This document shows positions 8,788-16,855 of a stretch of DNA of 44,209 nt, in pieces (position 1 is the stretch's first letter; the number at the start of each line of letters is the position of its first letter). This DNA is from a virus. Under the pieces are notes generated by a model. The model was given only the letters and a program-made list of their open reading frames with translations. It was not told the origin of the DNA and did no database searches. The DNA lies in IMG/VR virus record IMGVR_UViG_3300031565_000089, positions 1 through 44,209 of that record. One strand, given 5' to 3'. The position numbers were made by a program, and so were the translations under genes.

Positions 8788-9383
8788 ATGCTTTTAAACT
8801 TGAAAATCCAATTCTTGAAAAAATTAAATCAGTCGTCGAAACTTTTTTAACTGATAAGGGCATAATTGCAAATATCGTTTATTTTGATTTCGAACCTTCT
8901 GAAATGATGATTGACGGAATGGACAAAGACGGCGCAATTGCTGTTTATGCGAAAGAAATTTCATTTAAGCCGGGCGAAGGTTCAACAACAGGAACGCAAG
9001 ATAGCACAAATTTAATTGCTATTGATTCTTACGGATTCGGGGACCCTTTAAAAGATATTTCTGATAATTGGGAACCTACAATAAAAGAGGCGCAGAATAG
9101 AGGCGAAATTTTAACAACCTTGTCTTATAAGGCTGTTATGGATCGAACTGAATATGATAACGCTTTCGGAACTGATATTGATCTTTCAGATAAATTCCCG
9201 CAGTCAATTATCAAATATAGCCCTCAAGGTGTATCAGAACACAAAAGAGGCGCTTGTATTTATCGGTCGGTCTATTCTTTAAGAATTGAAGAAGATCCTC
9301 CACAAGAGCCATTAGGACCGAATCTTTCCGGTTCCGATTGGACTTCACCAACATATAACCCCGGCGAAGAGCCGGAAGCATAG
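8784..9383 (+). CDS. Probable tail terminator / neck protein
   Basis: 199 residues, coupled to the previous gene by ATGA. Mixed alpha/beta; an N-terminal helix ('EKIKSVVETFLTDKG') followed by strands is typical of tail-terminator folds. The C-terminal 30 residues are Pro/Gly-rich and probably disordered. Located directly before the sheath gene, where myoviruses of Mu type place the tail completion protein. No family signature seen. Confidence 0.4.
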   Translation: MNAFKLENPILEKIKSVVETFLTDKGIIANIVYFDFEPSEMMIDGMDKDGAIAVYAKEISFKPGEGSTTGTQDSTNLIAIDSYGFGDPLKDISDNWEPTIKEAQNRGEILTTLSYKAVMDRTEYDNAFGTDIDLSDKFPQSIIKYSPQGVSEHKRGACIYRSVYSLRIEEDPPQEPLGPNLSGSDWTSPTYNPGEEPEA

Positions 9384-9393
9384 GGAGTAAAAT

Positions 9394-10971
9394 ATGCCTA
9401 TATTAACCACAGACATTGCAAGTATAAAAGGGGTTTCAACAGTTGAAAAACTTTTTGCAATACTTGTAACTCTTTTAATGTCTCGCCAAATTCTGGCCGG
9501 AGGATATGACCCCGCGAAAACTGGAATTTCGGCAGATACACCATACACCATTTTAAACGCACCGGCTGCCGCAGAACTTTTCGGGTTCGGGTCACAGCTG
9601 CATAGAATGGCAACTTATTTTTTTAAGTCTGCCGGATCTTCCGTTCCCTGTACTGCTTTTCCTTTAGCAGCAGCAGCAGGCGGCGCAGCAGCGACAAAAA
9701 CAATAACATTCGCCACAAATGCAACCGGATCCGGAACGTATATTTTCCGCCTCGGTTCATATCTGAATGAAGATATTTTAACTTTATCAGTATCTTCAGG
9801 TTCTACACCTGACGCAGTAGCCGCCGCACTTGCAGCGCTAGTCGCAACAAAACCGAATTTGCCATTTACTGCCGGCGTAGCTTTGGGCGTTGTTACTCTT
9901 ACAGCGAAAACCCTTGATTTGACTTCCGAAAGCCTTCAGGTAACAATTAACCAGAAAACAGAAGAAGGGGCCTTACAGCCTGCAGGAATGACCGCAGCTG
10001 TCGCCGACGATGTAACCGGGATCGGTTCTTCAGATTTAAGTAATTTATGGGCTTATATTGCCAGTGAACAAACACCATGGAATACAAACATTGTTCATCC
10101 ATATATTACAGCGACAGAACTTGACGGCGGACGCGATGCAATCGGGAACCCTAATCAGTTAACAGGCCTTTATGATTCAAAAGATTATAGACCGGCCCAT
10201 ATTTTTACTGTAGATACTGCCGGCGGCGAAGCAGGTTTAACAGCTGCAATCGTTTTAGGTGAATCAAGAAAAAATACGGACCCCGCAAACTGTAGACTTG
10301 CGGCGCCTGATTATCCAGAATTAAGCCATGAAATAGCGTCTTATGTTTCCGGGTTTATTGCTTTAAATGCAATGGTTCGAAGTTCTTCAGGTTATACAAG
10401 GTTGCAAATGCCCGCATTATACGGCCCGCTCGACCCTGCGGAAGACTGGACCACAATTGCACCGGCAGGCCTGAAAGCTTATGACAATAGAAATAAGGCT
10501 GTAAGGGCAGGAATCGCACCGATTATATATAAAGGTGAAATAGCGCAGCCGGGCGACGTCGTCACATTCTGGCACCCTGACGACAACCAGAACGCGCCTT
10601 TTAAATATGTTGTCAATGCTCGTAAAATTTGGAACTGTCAGAACCTTACAGATATTTATCTGAATGGAACCGATTTACTTGATAGGCCTATCGTAAATTC
10701 TGTTGCAGCTGTAAGACAATCTGAACTTGCTATCGATGCCGATACCATTCAGGCAGGACTTGCGCAGATTGCAGGCGTCTTCGAAAATTTCGGTTGGATT
10801 TATGGTGCTGTTTTTACAATCAGAAATACAACAGTAACCGAAAATGACACCAACCCGGACCGATTCGACATTGTAATGCCTATCATTACATCCGGAAACA
10901 ACAGAGTTAATTCCGGCGAAATTCAGGTAGATAGAAACTTGCAGGCTTTTGACCTGACATTAAGCGTATAG
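9394..10971 (+). CDS. Contractile tail sheath protein, Mu gpL-like
   Basis: 525 residues; forms the outer sheath that contracts to drive the tube into the cell. Sheath-type features: the variable beta domain about 85-200 with Ala/Gly/Thr repeats, the conserved 'ILGESRKNTDPANCRLAAPDYPELSHEIAS' region, and the C-terminal 'NSGEIQVDRNLQAFDLTLSV' strand used for inter-subunit hooking. SD GGGAG. It is followed 10 bases later by the tube gene. Confidence 0.88.
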   Translation: MPILTTDIASIKGVSTVEKLFAILVTLLMSRQILAGGYDPAKTGISADTPYTILNAPAAAELFGFGSQLHRMATYFFKSAGSSVPCTAFPLAAAAGGAAATKTITFATNATGSGTYIFRLGSYLNEDILTLSVSSGSTPDAVAAALAALVATKPNLPFTAGVALGVVTLTAKTLDLTSESLQVTINQKTEEGALQPAGMTAAVADDVTGIGSSDLSNLWAYIASEQTPWNTNIVHPYITATELDGGRDAIGNPNQLTGLYDSKDYRPAHIFTVDTAGGEAGLTAAIVLGESRKNTDPANCRLAAPDYPELSHEIASYVSGFIALNAMVRSSSGYTRLQMPALYGPLDPAEDWTTIAPAGLKAYDNRNKAVRAGIAPIIYKGEIAQPGDVVTFWHPDDNQNAPFKYVVNARKIWNCQNLTDIYLNGTDLLDRPIVNSVAAVRQSELAIDADTIQAGLAQIAGVFENFGWIYGAVFTIRNTTVTENDTNPDRFDIVMPIITSGNNRVNSGEIQVDRNLQAFDLTLSV

Positions 10972-10981
10972 GGGGGCTACC

Positions 10982-11392
10982 ATGGGAAAAGGTGGAGCTA
11001 CAAGAAAATTAATTTTGGGCGGCCTTGAATGGGAACTGTCGTCTGATAATGATAAAAACTTCACTATTGGTGGAGTTTACATGACGGAATATCAGGAAAC
11101 AACCGGGAAACCGTTTTTCTTGATTGATAAAATTTCCGGGAACCTGAAAGGGGTTGAAGGTCGATTGAGTCATCAAGACGGAACATTACAGAATTTTAAT
11201 GATCTTCTTGAACAGTGCGCAAACGGGGAACCTGTTTCGGCAATGTGGATTCCCGCAGATAATGCGAAATACACCGCAGCAGGCGGAGCGAATCTGATTG
11301 TATCGGGCGCCGGTGACGGAATGTTGACAACCAGAGAAGGAAAAGTGACTTTTGATGTAATTCCTGTTGATGGGAAATGGATCAAAGCTTAG
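10982..11392 (+). CDS. Tail tube protein, Mu gpM-like
   Basis: 136 residues; the inner tube of the contractile tail. Beta-rich, with 'KLILGGLEWELSSDNDKNFTIGGVYMTEYQET' and the late 'AGDGMLTTREGKVTFDVIPVDGKW' strand pair typical of the family. SD GGGGGG at 10971-10976. A terminator-like hairpin follows, so sheath and tube could be made in excess over downstream tail genes. Confidence 0.85.
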   Translation: MGKGGATRKLILGGLEWELSSDNDKNFTIGGVYMTEYQETTGKPFFLIDKISGNLKGVEGRLSHQDGTLQNFNDLLEQCANGEPVSAMWIPADNAKYTAAGGANLIVSGAGDGMLTTREGKVTFDVIPVDGKWIKA

Positions 11393-11407
11393 TATTAGAT
11401 TAACCGA

Positions 11408-11436
11408 GCCGGGCGGATTTATTCCCGGCATTTTTT
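11408..11436 (+). terminator. Intrinsic terminator/attenuator after the tube gene
   Basis: GCCGGG (11408-11413) pairs with CCCGGC (11424-11429) across a 10-base loop and is followed by ATTTTTT. Genes continue on the same strand, so this is probably a partial terminator that lowers expression of chaperone, tape measure and baseplate. Confidence 0.65.
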
Positions 11437-11449
11437 AAAGGAAAAAACT

Positions 11450-11956
11450 ATGTCAATTATGAAAAAAGAAGAAAGGAAATTCGCGCTTTCAAAAGAAAAC
11501 GCGACAAAAGAATTTGATAGTATCGTTTCAGCTTTCGGTTTTAATATTTCAACCGATGCAAAAGAGCGAATTGTCAAGATGACAATTAATTCAATCGATA
11601 TGGAAACATCGCAGGAACTTTCCGACGCCGACGCCATGATTCAGAAAATTATGGAAGGTAGAATAAAATTCGATGAAGAAAAAACAGAAATTGTTTACAA
11701 TTTGAAAAAACCTGTTTCAACCGGCGAAAATGGCGAAGTCTCAACAAATGAAATCAGATTTGGGGAATTCACAAGGGCAAAACAGAAAGGATCCGGGGTC
11801 CCTCTTAATGAATGTAATTTCGGAACCCTTCCAGACGAAAAAATGGAAGTCCTTTTAATGGCCCTTACTGGAATTTCCGACCCTTCATTATTTAATAAAT
11901 TGAATGTAACATCATTCAACGACTTAAGAATGATAGGCGGCTATTTTTTTCTTTAA
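11450..11956 (+). CDS. Tail assembly chaperone, short (0-frame) product
   Basis: 168 residues. Lies between tube and tape measure, the place of lambda G and Mu 41. The N-terminal half is charged helix, the second half carries 'EIRFGEFTRAKQKGSGVPLNECNFGTLPDEK', and the end is an aromatic 'MIGGYFFL'. The last sense codons are in a T-run (11944-11950), and the stop follows immediately. This is a -1 frameshift site that makes a longer partner (separate entry). SD AAAGGA. Confidence 0.8.
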   Translation: MSIMKKEERKFALSKENATKEFDSIVSAFGFNISTDAKERIVKMTINSIDMETSQELSDADAMIQKIMEGRIKFDEEKTEIVYNLKKPVSTGENGEVSTNEIRFGEFTRAKQKGSGVPLNECNFGTLPDEKMEVLLMALTGISDPSLFNKLNVTSFNDLRMIGGYFFL

Positions 11957-12129
11957 CACTGCAGCGGGTTGCCACGGTCTGCGCCCGCTTCGGAATGTAT
12001 CCTAGTGACTATTATAAAAGTCATGATTGGAATGATTTGTCACTTGATTATGAATCAGCGACAGTTTTAAATGAAATAGACCAGAAAAAAGAAGAAGCGA
12101 AAATGAACGCCATGTTTGGCAATAAATAG
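11450..12129 (+). CDS. Tail assembly chaperone, -1 frameshift fusion product (G-T type)
   Basis: Reading 11450-11950 in frame 0 and slipping back one base on T_TTT_TTT (11944-11950) opens a second frame from 11950 to the TAG at 12127-12129. This adds about 59 residues beginning S-L-T-L-Q-R-V-A-T-V-C and ending M-F-G-N-K, for a total of about 226. The 0-frame stop is one codon past the slip site, the usual design. The long form would bind the tape measure and recruit tube subunits, as lambda gpGT does; it is not present in the virion. The 173 bases after the 0-frame stop make sense only as this extension. Confidence 0.85.
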
Positions 12130-12143
12130 ATTTTGGGGGATGA

Positions 12144-14153
12144 ATGGCACGCCGTTTTTTAGTACAAACTGATTTTACAGCAAAAAATAATATGTCACCT
12201 ACTATAAAACGGATAAATAAAGACTATGGAAGATTTGCGGCAAATATTACCGATAAAAATTCCATGGTTGGCCGCTCTTTTGGCGGGGTTAATAAAGTAA
12301 TAAACCGGGTTGCAATGGTCGGAATGGTTGCTTTGATAGCCGGCGCCGGAATAGCAGCCCGCGAATTCGTAAAACTAGACCATTTTATAACATCCGCAGG
12401 CGCAAAATTTAAAGATATTGATTCAACCTCGATTACATTTCAAGATAATCTTGATAAACTTTCAGAAGCTGCCCGGGCCGTAGGGGCCGACACCGAATTT
12501 GCAGCCACTGACGCGGCCGGCGCCTTGGACAAATTCGCAATGTCAGGCCTCCGATCGGATCAAGCTATGGCATTGCTTCGCGGGACCACAGACCTTGCGA
12601 CAGCCGCAGGAACAGACCTGACTACCGCCGTTGATATTGCAACCGATTCGCTCGGCGCTTTTAATTTAGAAATAGACACCACGGAACAGGCGCAAATGTC
12701 TCTTGCCCGCGTTTCCGATGTAATGGCAAAAACTACAACAACAGCAAATACAAGCCTTCAAGATATGTTCGAAGCTATAAAGGCCGGCGCGCCGGCTTTT
12801 ACTTCAGCAGGTCAAGAGCTTGAAACATTCGCCGCATTTACGGGCGTTTTAGCAAATGCCGGAATAAAGGGCGCACAGTCTGGAACTTCCCTGCGAAATG
12901 TAATGTTACGACTCGCGAAACCTACCGGCGAAGCGGCCGACGTTCTGGAAAAATTAGGGGTTACAACTGCCGACGCTGACGGGAATTTCAGGGATGCTAT
13001 AGACATTCTCGGCGACATGGAAAAAGGCCTTCAGGGAATGGGAACCCAACAGAGAACCGCAGCGCTTGCAACCGTCTTCGGCGCAAAAACAGTAACAGGA
13101 ATAAATATATTACTTGCTGAAGGTTCCGACGCTTTAAGAACTTACAGGGGCGATTTAATTAATTCAACCGGTGCCGCTTCAAATATGGCCAAAGCAATGA
13201 GAACCTCCCTTTCTTCTCAGATCGCTATATTAAAATCCGGTTTAATAGAAATAGGTTTAAGATTTGTTGAAGCTTTTGAATCTGACGGCCGCGGGGCTCT
13301 TCAGGGGCTTATCGAAGCCGTTCAAGCTTTAGACATAACACCATTGATTAAATTTGCAAAATTGATTGTCGGAATAATAACTTTTATCGGGAAACATTGG
13401 AAAATATTAATTTCCCTTGCAGTCGGAATAAAAGCAGTTGCTGCCGCAATGGTTATAATGAATATCATTACAGCTGTATTCGGAAAAACTCTTGAAGCAA
13501 CACCAATCGGAAAAATAATTGTAATATTGTTTCTACTTGCTGCCGCAATTACATTCGTCGTTCTTAATTGGGATAAAATAACCGCTGCCGTAAAATGGTT
13601 TTGGGGCGTAATTGTAAAAGCTGCAATCGCCGTCAATAATTTTGCAATATTTCTCGCTCAGAAACTTGTTCAAGGTTTAAAAGCCGCGTGGAATTGGATT
13701 GCAAATGTCGGACAGAAATTTACTTTTATATTGGGACCTATTGGAATGTTAATTACTTCTTTAATAGAAATAATAAAACAATGGGATAATATAAAATCAG
13801 CTTTTCAGGACGGCGGCTTTTTATCTGGAATAATGGCAATCGGCGACGCCATACTTGCCGGACTTCTCGCGCCTCTTCAAGGTGTTTTAGAACTTGCGTC
13901 AAAAGTGCCGGGACTCGGAAGACTGGCCGAAGGCGGGGCGCAGAAAATAGCCGAAATCCGGGCAGGCCTTGGCGGTTCTGGAAATACAATCGGAACCCCG
14001 GGAACACCAACGCCATTTACAGGAACTCCGGGTAGCTTAAATTCAACTATAGATGTAAACTTTAATAATAAGCCTGAAAATGTCGATATAGTCGGCGGAA
14101 GAAAAGCGGCAACCGGCGTAAATGTTAATATAGCGCCGGCGTTCAGTCCATAG
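12144..14153 (+). CDS. Tail tape measure protein (TP901 family core)
   Basis: 669 residues; sets tail length and occupies the tube lumen. The conserved TP901-type block runs from about 90 to 330 ('LSEAARAVGADTEFAATDAAGALDKF', 'GTSLRNVMLRLAKPTGEA', 'QRTAALATVFGAKTV'). Strongly hydrophobic helices follow at about 400-480, then a Gly/Thr/Pro-rich tail. The N-terminus lacks a long coiled coil, so this is a fairly short tape measure. SD GGGGGA just upstream. Confidence 0.9.
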   Translation: MARRFLVQTDFTAKNNMSPTIKRINKDYGRFAANITDKNSMVGRSFGGVNKVINRVAMVGMVALIAGAGIAAREFVKLDHFITSAGAKFKDIDSTSITFQDNLDKLSEAARAVGADTEFAATDAAGALDKFAMSGLRSDQAMALLRGTTDLATAAGTDLTTAVDIATDSLGAFNLEIDTTEQAQMSLARVSDVMAKTTTTANTSLQDMFEAIKAGAPAFTSAGQELETFAAFTGVLANAGIKGAQSGTSLRNVMLRLAKPTGEAADVLEKLGVTTADADGNFRDAIDILGDMEKGLQGMGTQQRTAALATVFGAKTVTGINILLAEGSDALRTYRGDLINSTGAASNMAKAMRTSLSSQIAILKSGLIEIGLRFVEAFESDGRGALQGLIEAVQALDITPLIKFAKLIVGIITFIGKHWKILISLAVGIKAVAAAMVIMNIITAVFGKTLEATPIGKIIVILFLLAAAITFVVLNWDKITAAVKWFWGVIVKAAIAVNNFAIFLAQKLVQGLKAAWNWIANVGQKFTFILGPIGMLITSLIEIIKQWDNIKSAFQDGGFLSGIMAIGDAILAGLLAPLQGVLELASKVPGLGRLAEGGAQKIAEIRAGLGGSGNTIGTPGTPTPFTGTPGSLNSTIDVNFNNKPENVDIVGGRKAATGVNVNIAPAFSP

Positions 14154-14161
14154 GGGTAATC

Positions 14162-15319
14162 ATGGGTGTAGATGTTAAATCATTAAGAGAAAATGCAGAT
14201 CAAATTTTAATTGATATAGAATCGAAAACTAATCAAAATACGCCGGCCCTTCCTGTTGCCTATAATAGAGCGGTCGCGAATTCTGTTGCTGCAATGGCTT
14301 TAATTTGTCAGCTTCATAATATCGATCAAAGAAAGGAATGTTTCCCGCAAACAGCTTCGGAAGAAATCGGCCTTCCTTTATGGGCGGAATTAACAGACAG
14401 GCCTCGGAATACTGGAAATCAGGCGGAACTACAAGTAACAGCGACCGGAACAAATGGAACCGTAATCGGTACAGGTTCAACGGGTCCGACATGGAAAGCG
14501 TCAACAGGCCTACTTTATACCGTAAAGACTGGCGGAACAATAACCGGCGGCGTAGCTTCTATTTCAATAATAGCGAATCAATCAGGCGAAGAGGGAACAT
14601 TAAATGTAAGTCAGACCGTAAAACTTACAACAACAATTCCCGGAATTGATCCGGAAGCGACAGTAACATTGATAAATGTTCCCGGGACTGAACCGGAATC
14701 AATAGATTCGTGGCGGACCGCTATTGTTCAAATTGCAGCTTTTCCTCCGCAAATTGGGTCAGCTGCATGGTTTTATGAAAAAGCTTTAGAGGTTCCCGGA
14801 ATTACCAGGGCTTATCCTTATTCTGATTTAGATTTTCCCGGGCGTGTTGAAATTTTCGCTGTTGCGGATGATAATGTTGACGGAAACCCGACGCCCTCGC
14901 AACTTTCAGATATTGAAGATATTTTTACAACCGCCGGAAATGATATTTTATGGGCTACCGGAATTCTTCCAAACCTTGAAAAAAGAATTGAAGCTTTCGC
15001 CTCCCCTATCGATGAATATAACGTCGTTATTGTTGAAGGGGCCCCGGCTCTTTCGGCAACTTTAAAAGTATCAATTGAAACGGCTATAAATGATTATTTC
15101 TTAACAAGAAATCCATACATAAAAGGTTTATCTTTAGAAGATCAGGGCGCAATCGAACGGGCCGCAATTATTGCCGTTGCACAAAACACCATAGAGGCGC
15201 AAGTCGGTGACACTGGAAGAATTGCAGACATAGGACTTCAAAAAGTAGCCGAAGCCGCGGCCGATATTTATATATTAGATCCCGGGACCAGAGCAAAAGC
15301 AATAATAAGTTATACTTAA
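14162..15319 (+). CDS. Baseplate J protein, Mu gp47 / T4 gp6-like
   Basis: 385 residues; wedge subunit of the baseplate. Family features: 'RENADQILIDIESKTNQN', the central beta-sandwich with 'TGSTGPTWKASTGLLY', 'GEEGTLNVSQTVKL', and the C-terminal 'VPGITRAYPYSDLDFPGRVEIF' block. In Mu the gpN, gpP, 45 and 46 genes come between the tape measure and this gene; here they are absent from this position and found elsewhere. Confidence 0.88.
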   Translation: MGVDVKSLRENADQILIDIESKTNQNTPALPVAYNRAVANSVAAMALICQLHNIDQRKECFPQTASEEIGLPLWAELTDRPRNTGNQAELQVTATGTNGTVIGTGSTGPTWKASTGLLYTVKTGGTITGGVASISIIANQSGEEGTLNVSQTVKLTTTIPGIDPEATVTLINVPGTEPESIDSWRTAIVQIAAFPPQIGSAAWFYEKALEVPGITRAYPYSDLDFPGRVEIFAVADDNVDGNPTPSQLSDIEDIFTTAGNDILWATGILPNLEKRIEAFASPIDEYNVVIVEGAPALSATLKVSIETAINDYFLTRNPYIKGLSLEDQGAIERAAIIAVAQNTIEAQVGDTGRIADIGLQKVAEAAADIYILDPGTRAKAIISYT

Positions 15320-15331
15320 GGAGAATTTAAA

Positions 15332-16147
15332 TTGAGTACAACCATTTCAGAAAAAGCGATTTCCTCATTATTCCCGAAAGGTGAAATTGCATGGGAAGGA
15401 ATGAGCGGGGGAACTCAAAAAGAAATTTCCGACGGTTTAGCCGTTCAAATGGAGCGCGACAGAATAAACGGGGAAAACATTGTAAAAGATTTTTTTCCAG
15501 AAACTACAACATTTCTGGAAGAATGGGAATTTACTTTCAGGCTTCCAACAGGTGAACTTTTAACAGATGAACAAAGAATAGCGCGACTAAATGCCGCATG
15601 GACAAAAAAAAGCCCCGCTGCATATACTCTTATGAATGAAATATACGCGCTTTCTGGTTTCGACGTAATCGCAAGACCTCTTGACCCTGCAGAGGATCCG
15701 CGCGTAATTGCAAATACTGACGTTGATATAAGAACAAATTTATGTAAATGTGGAGCCGCCCGCTGCGGGCAGCTTTCAGAGTCAAGCCGTTGCGGTTCTT
15801 TTGAAGTCGACAAGGGCACCGAATCCCCTATAATTTTCGGCGACGGCCGCCCCGGTGAAATAGTTTCAAATTATATTACAAAATGCGGCGTTTCTCGCTG
15901 CGGATTATTGCAAACTTCTTCACTTTGCGGAAATTTTCAAGGTTCAAGATTTCTTCCGGCGAATTTTATTATTCCGGATGAAGTTTGGACATGGCCTTTA
16001 ATTTATATTCTTGAAAGATCAGACGGGGAATTCGCGCAAGTGCCTATTGAATTACAAGACGCATACGATTTTTTAACACTGAAAATAAAACCTAATCTTA
16101 TGTGGGCGATTTCCCGGGTTGAATATGTTGACGGAGGTATGTTGTGA
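15332..16147 (+). CDS. Baseplate protein, Mu gp48 / YmfQ (DUF2313)-like with duplicated Cys motif
   Basis: 271 residues from a TTG start (SD AAGGAGA, 8-base spacing). YmfQ-type features: early 'LFPKGEIAW', 'FFPETTTFLEEWEFTFRLP', 'RIARLNAAWTKK' and 'LMNEIYALSGFDV'. About residues 138-205 carry two copies of a C-G-x-x-R-C-G-x-L-x-x-S-S-x-C-G-x-F pattern about 50 residues apart. The three Cys per copy suggest metal binding or disulfides. Family members often have one Cys-Gly motif near here; the duplication is the odd part. Confidence 0.78.
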   Translation: MSTTISEKAISSLFPKGEIAWEGMSGGTQKEISDGLAVQMERDRINGENIVKDFFPETTTFLEEWEFTFRLPTGELLTDEQRIARLNAAWTKKSPAAYTLMNEIYALSGFDVIARPLDPAEDPRVIANTDVDIRTNLCKCGAARCGQLSESSRCGSFEVDKGTESPIIFGDGRPGEIVSNYITKCGVSRCGLLQTSSLCGNFQGSRFLPANFIIPDEVWTWPLIYILERSDGEFAQVPIELQDAYDFLTLKIKPNLMWAISRVEYVDGGML

Positions 16148-16551
16148 TAAATAATTCTCAGTATATCGGTGAACCCGCTATAATTGAAGGTGATTTAATT
16201 AAAAGGGGCGGTGATTATCCGCGCAATTATGGAATAGACAATATGATTTATATTCTTGTTGGTACTAATTCCGGATATTGGGGGAATCTAATTGAACCTA
16301 TAGGCTCACAGATTCCCGGGGGGCTCGAAAAGCTCGAAGGTGAACCCATAACATCAAGTTTCTTGTCGCGTCATTCTGGAGCCGTAGAACTGGCCTTGTC
16401 GCCGCTAATTACGACCGACATTGCGAAGTCAATAAAAATTGAATCTTTTAACCCTTCAGCTGATCGAATTGAATGGACAGGTTTAATTATAATGAAAGAT
16501 GAAAGTAAATATTTCTTCGATTCCGAAAACGGAACCGGCGAATATATATAA
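16144..16551 (+). CDS. Baseplate wedge protein, GP46 family (T4 gp25-like)
   Basis: 135 residues, GTG start overlapping the previous stop (GTGA), SD GGAGG. Pattern 'DLIKRGGDYPRNYGIDNMIYI... GYWGNLIEPIG... FLSRHSGAVELALSPLITTDIA' follows the Mu GP46 family: a strand, W-G-(N/D), then helices and 'EAL-PL'. This protein connects wedge and sheath. In Mu, 46 precedes 47 and 48; here the order is 47-48-46. Confidence 0.7.
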   Translation: MINNSQYIGEPAIIEGDLIKRGGDYPRNYGIDNMIYILVGTNSGYWGNLIEPIGSQIPGGLEKLEGEPITSSFLSRHSGAVELALSPLITTDIAKSIKIESFNPSADRIEWTGLIIMKDESKYFFDSENGTGEYI

Positions 16552-16562
16552 AGGGGTTATTT

Positions 16563-16853
16563 ATGGCATTTCCACTTATTCCGGGATCGAACCCGGAAAC
16601 AGAAACAATTGACGCTGACAGTTGGACGCTTGTTGCGCAGGGTGTAAAAGCTTCAAAAGTTCATAATGACTATCAAGGTTCAGAACGTGCCTATATTACC
16701 TATGTAACAACAGGCGACCCGGCCCCTGTTGGTTTCAATGTTCCAAAATGGAAAATTCCAGAATCTTACGCAGAATTTGAAGATAGTATTACGCCCCGCG
16801 ATATTTATGTTTATCCTCAAAATGTCCCCGCAAAAATAACGGTTGAGGCTTAA
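16563..16853 (+). CDS. Small beta-rich virion-type protein, unknown
   Basis: 96 residues, SD AAAGGGG. Composition (Thr, Pro, Val, aromatic) and 'AQGVKASKVHNDYQGSERAY... GFNVPKW... IYVYPQNVPAKITVEA' suggest a compact beta-sandwich. It ends 2 bases before the fibre gene, so it may be a fibre adaptor or cap. No family recognised. Confidence 0.55.
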   Translation: MAFPLIPGSNPETETIDADSWTLVAQGVKASKVHNDYQGSERAYITYVTTGDPAPVGFNVPKWKIPESYAEFEDSITPRDIYVYPQNVPAKITVEA

Positions 16854-16855
16854 AA

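Noticed and set aside
12812-14016. Three long open frames antisense to the tape measure gene
   Set aside because: Shadow frames of an Ala-rich gene; no SD and no family features.
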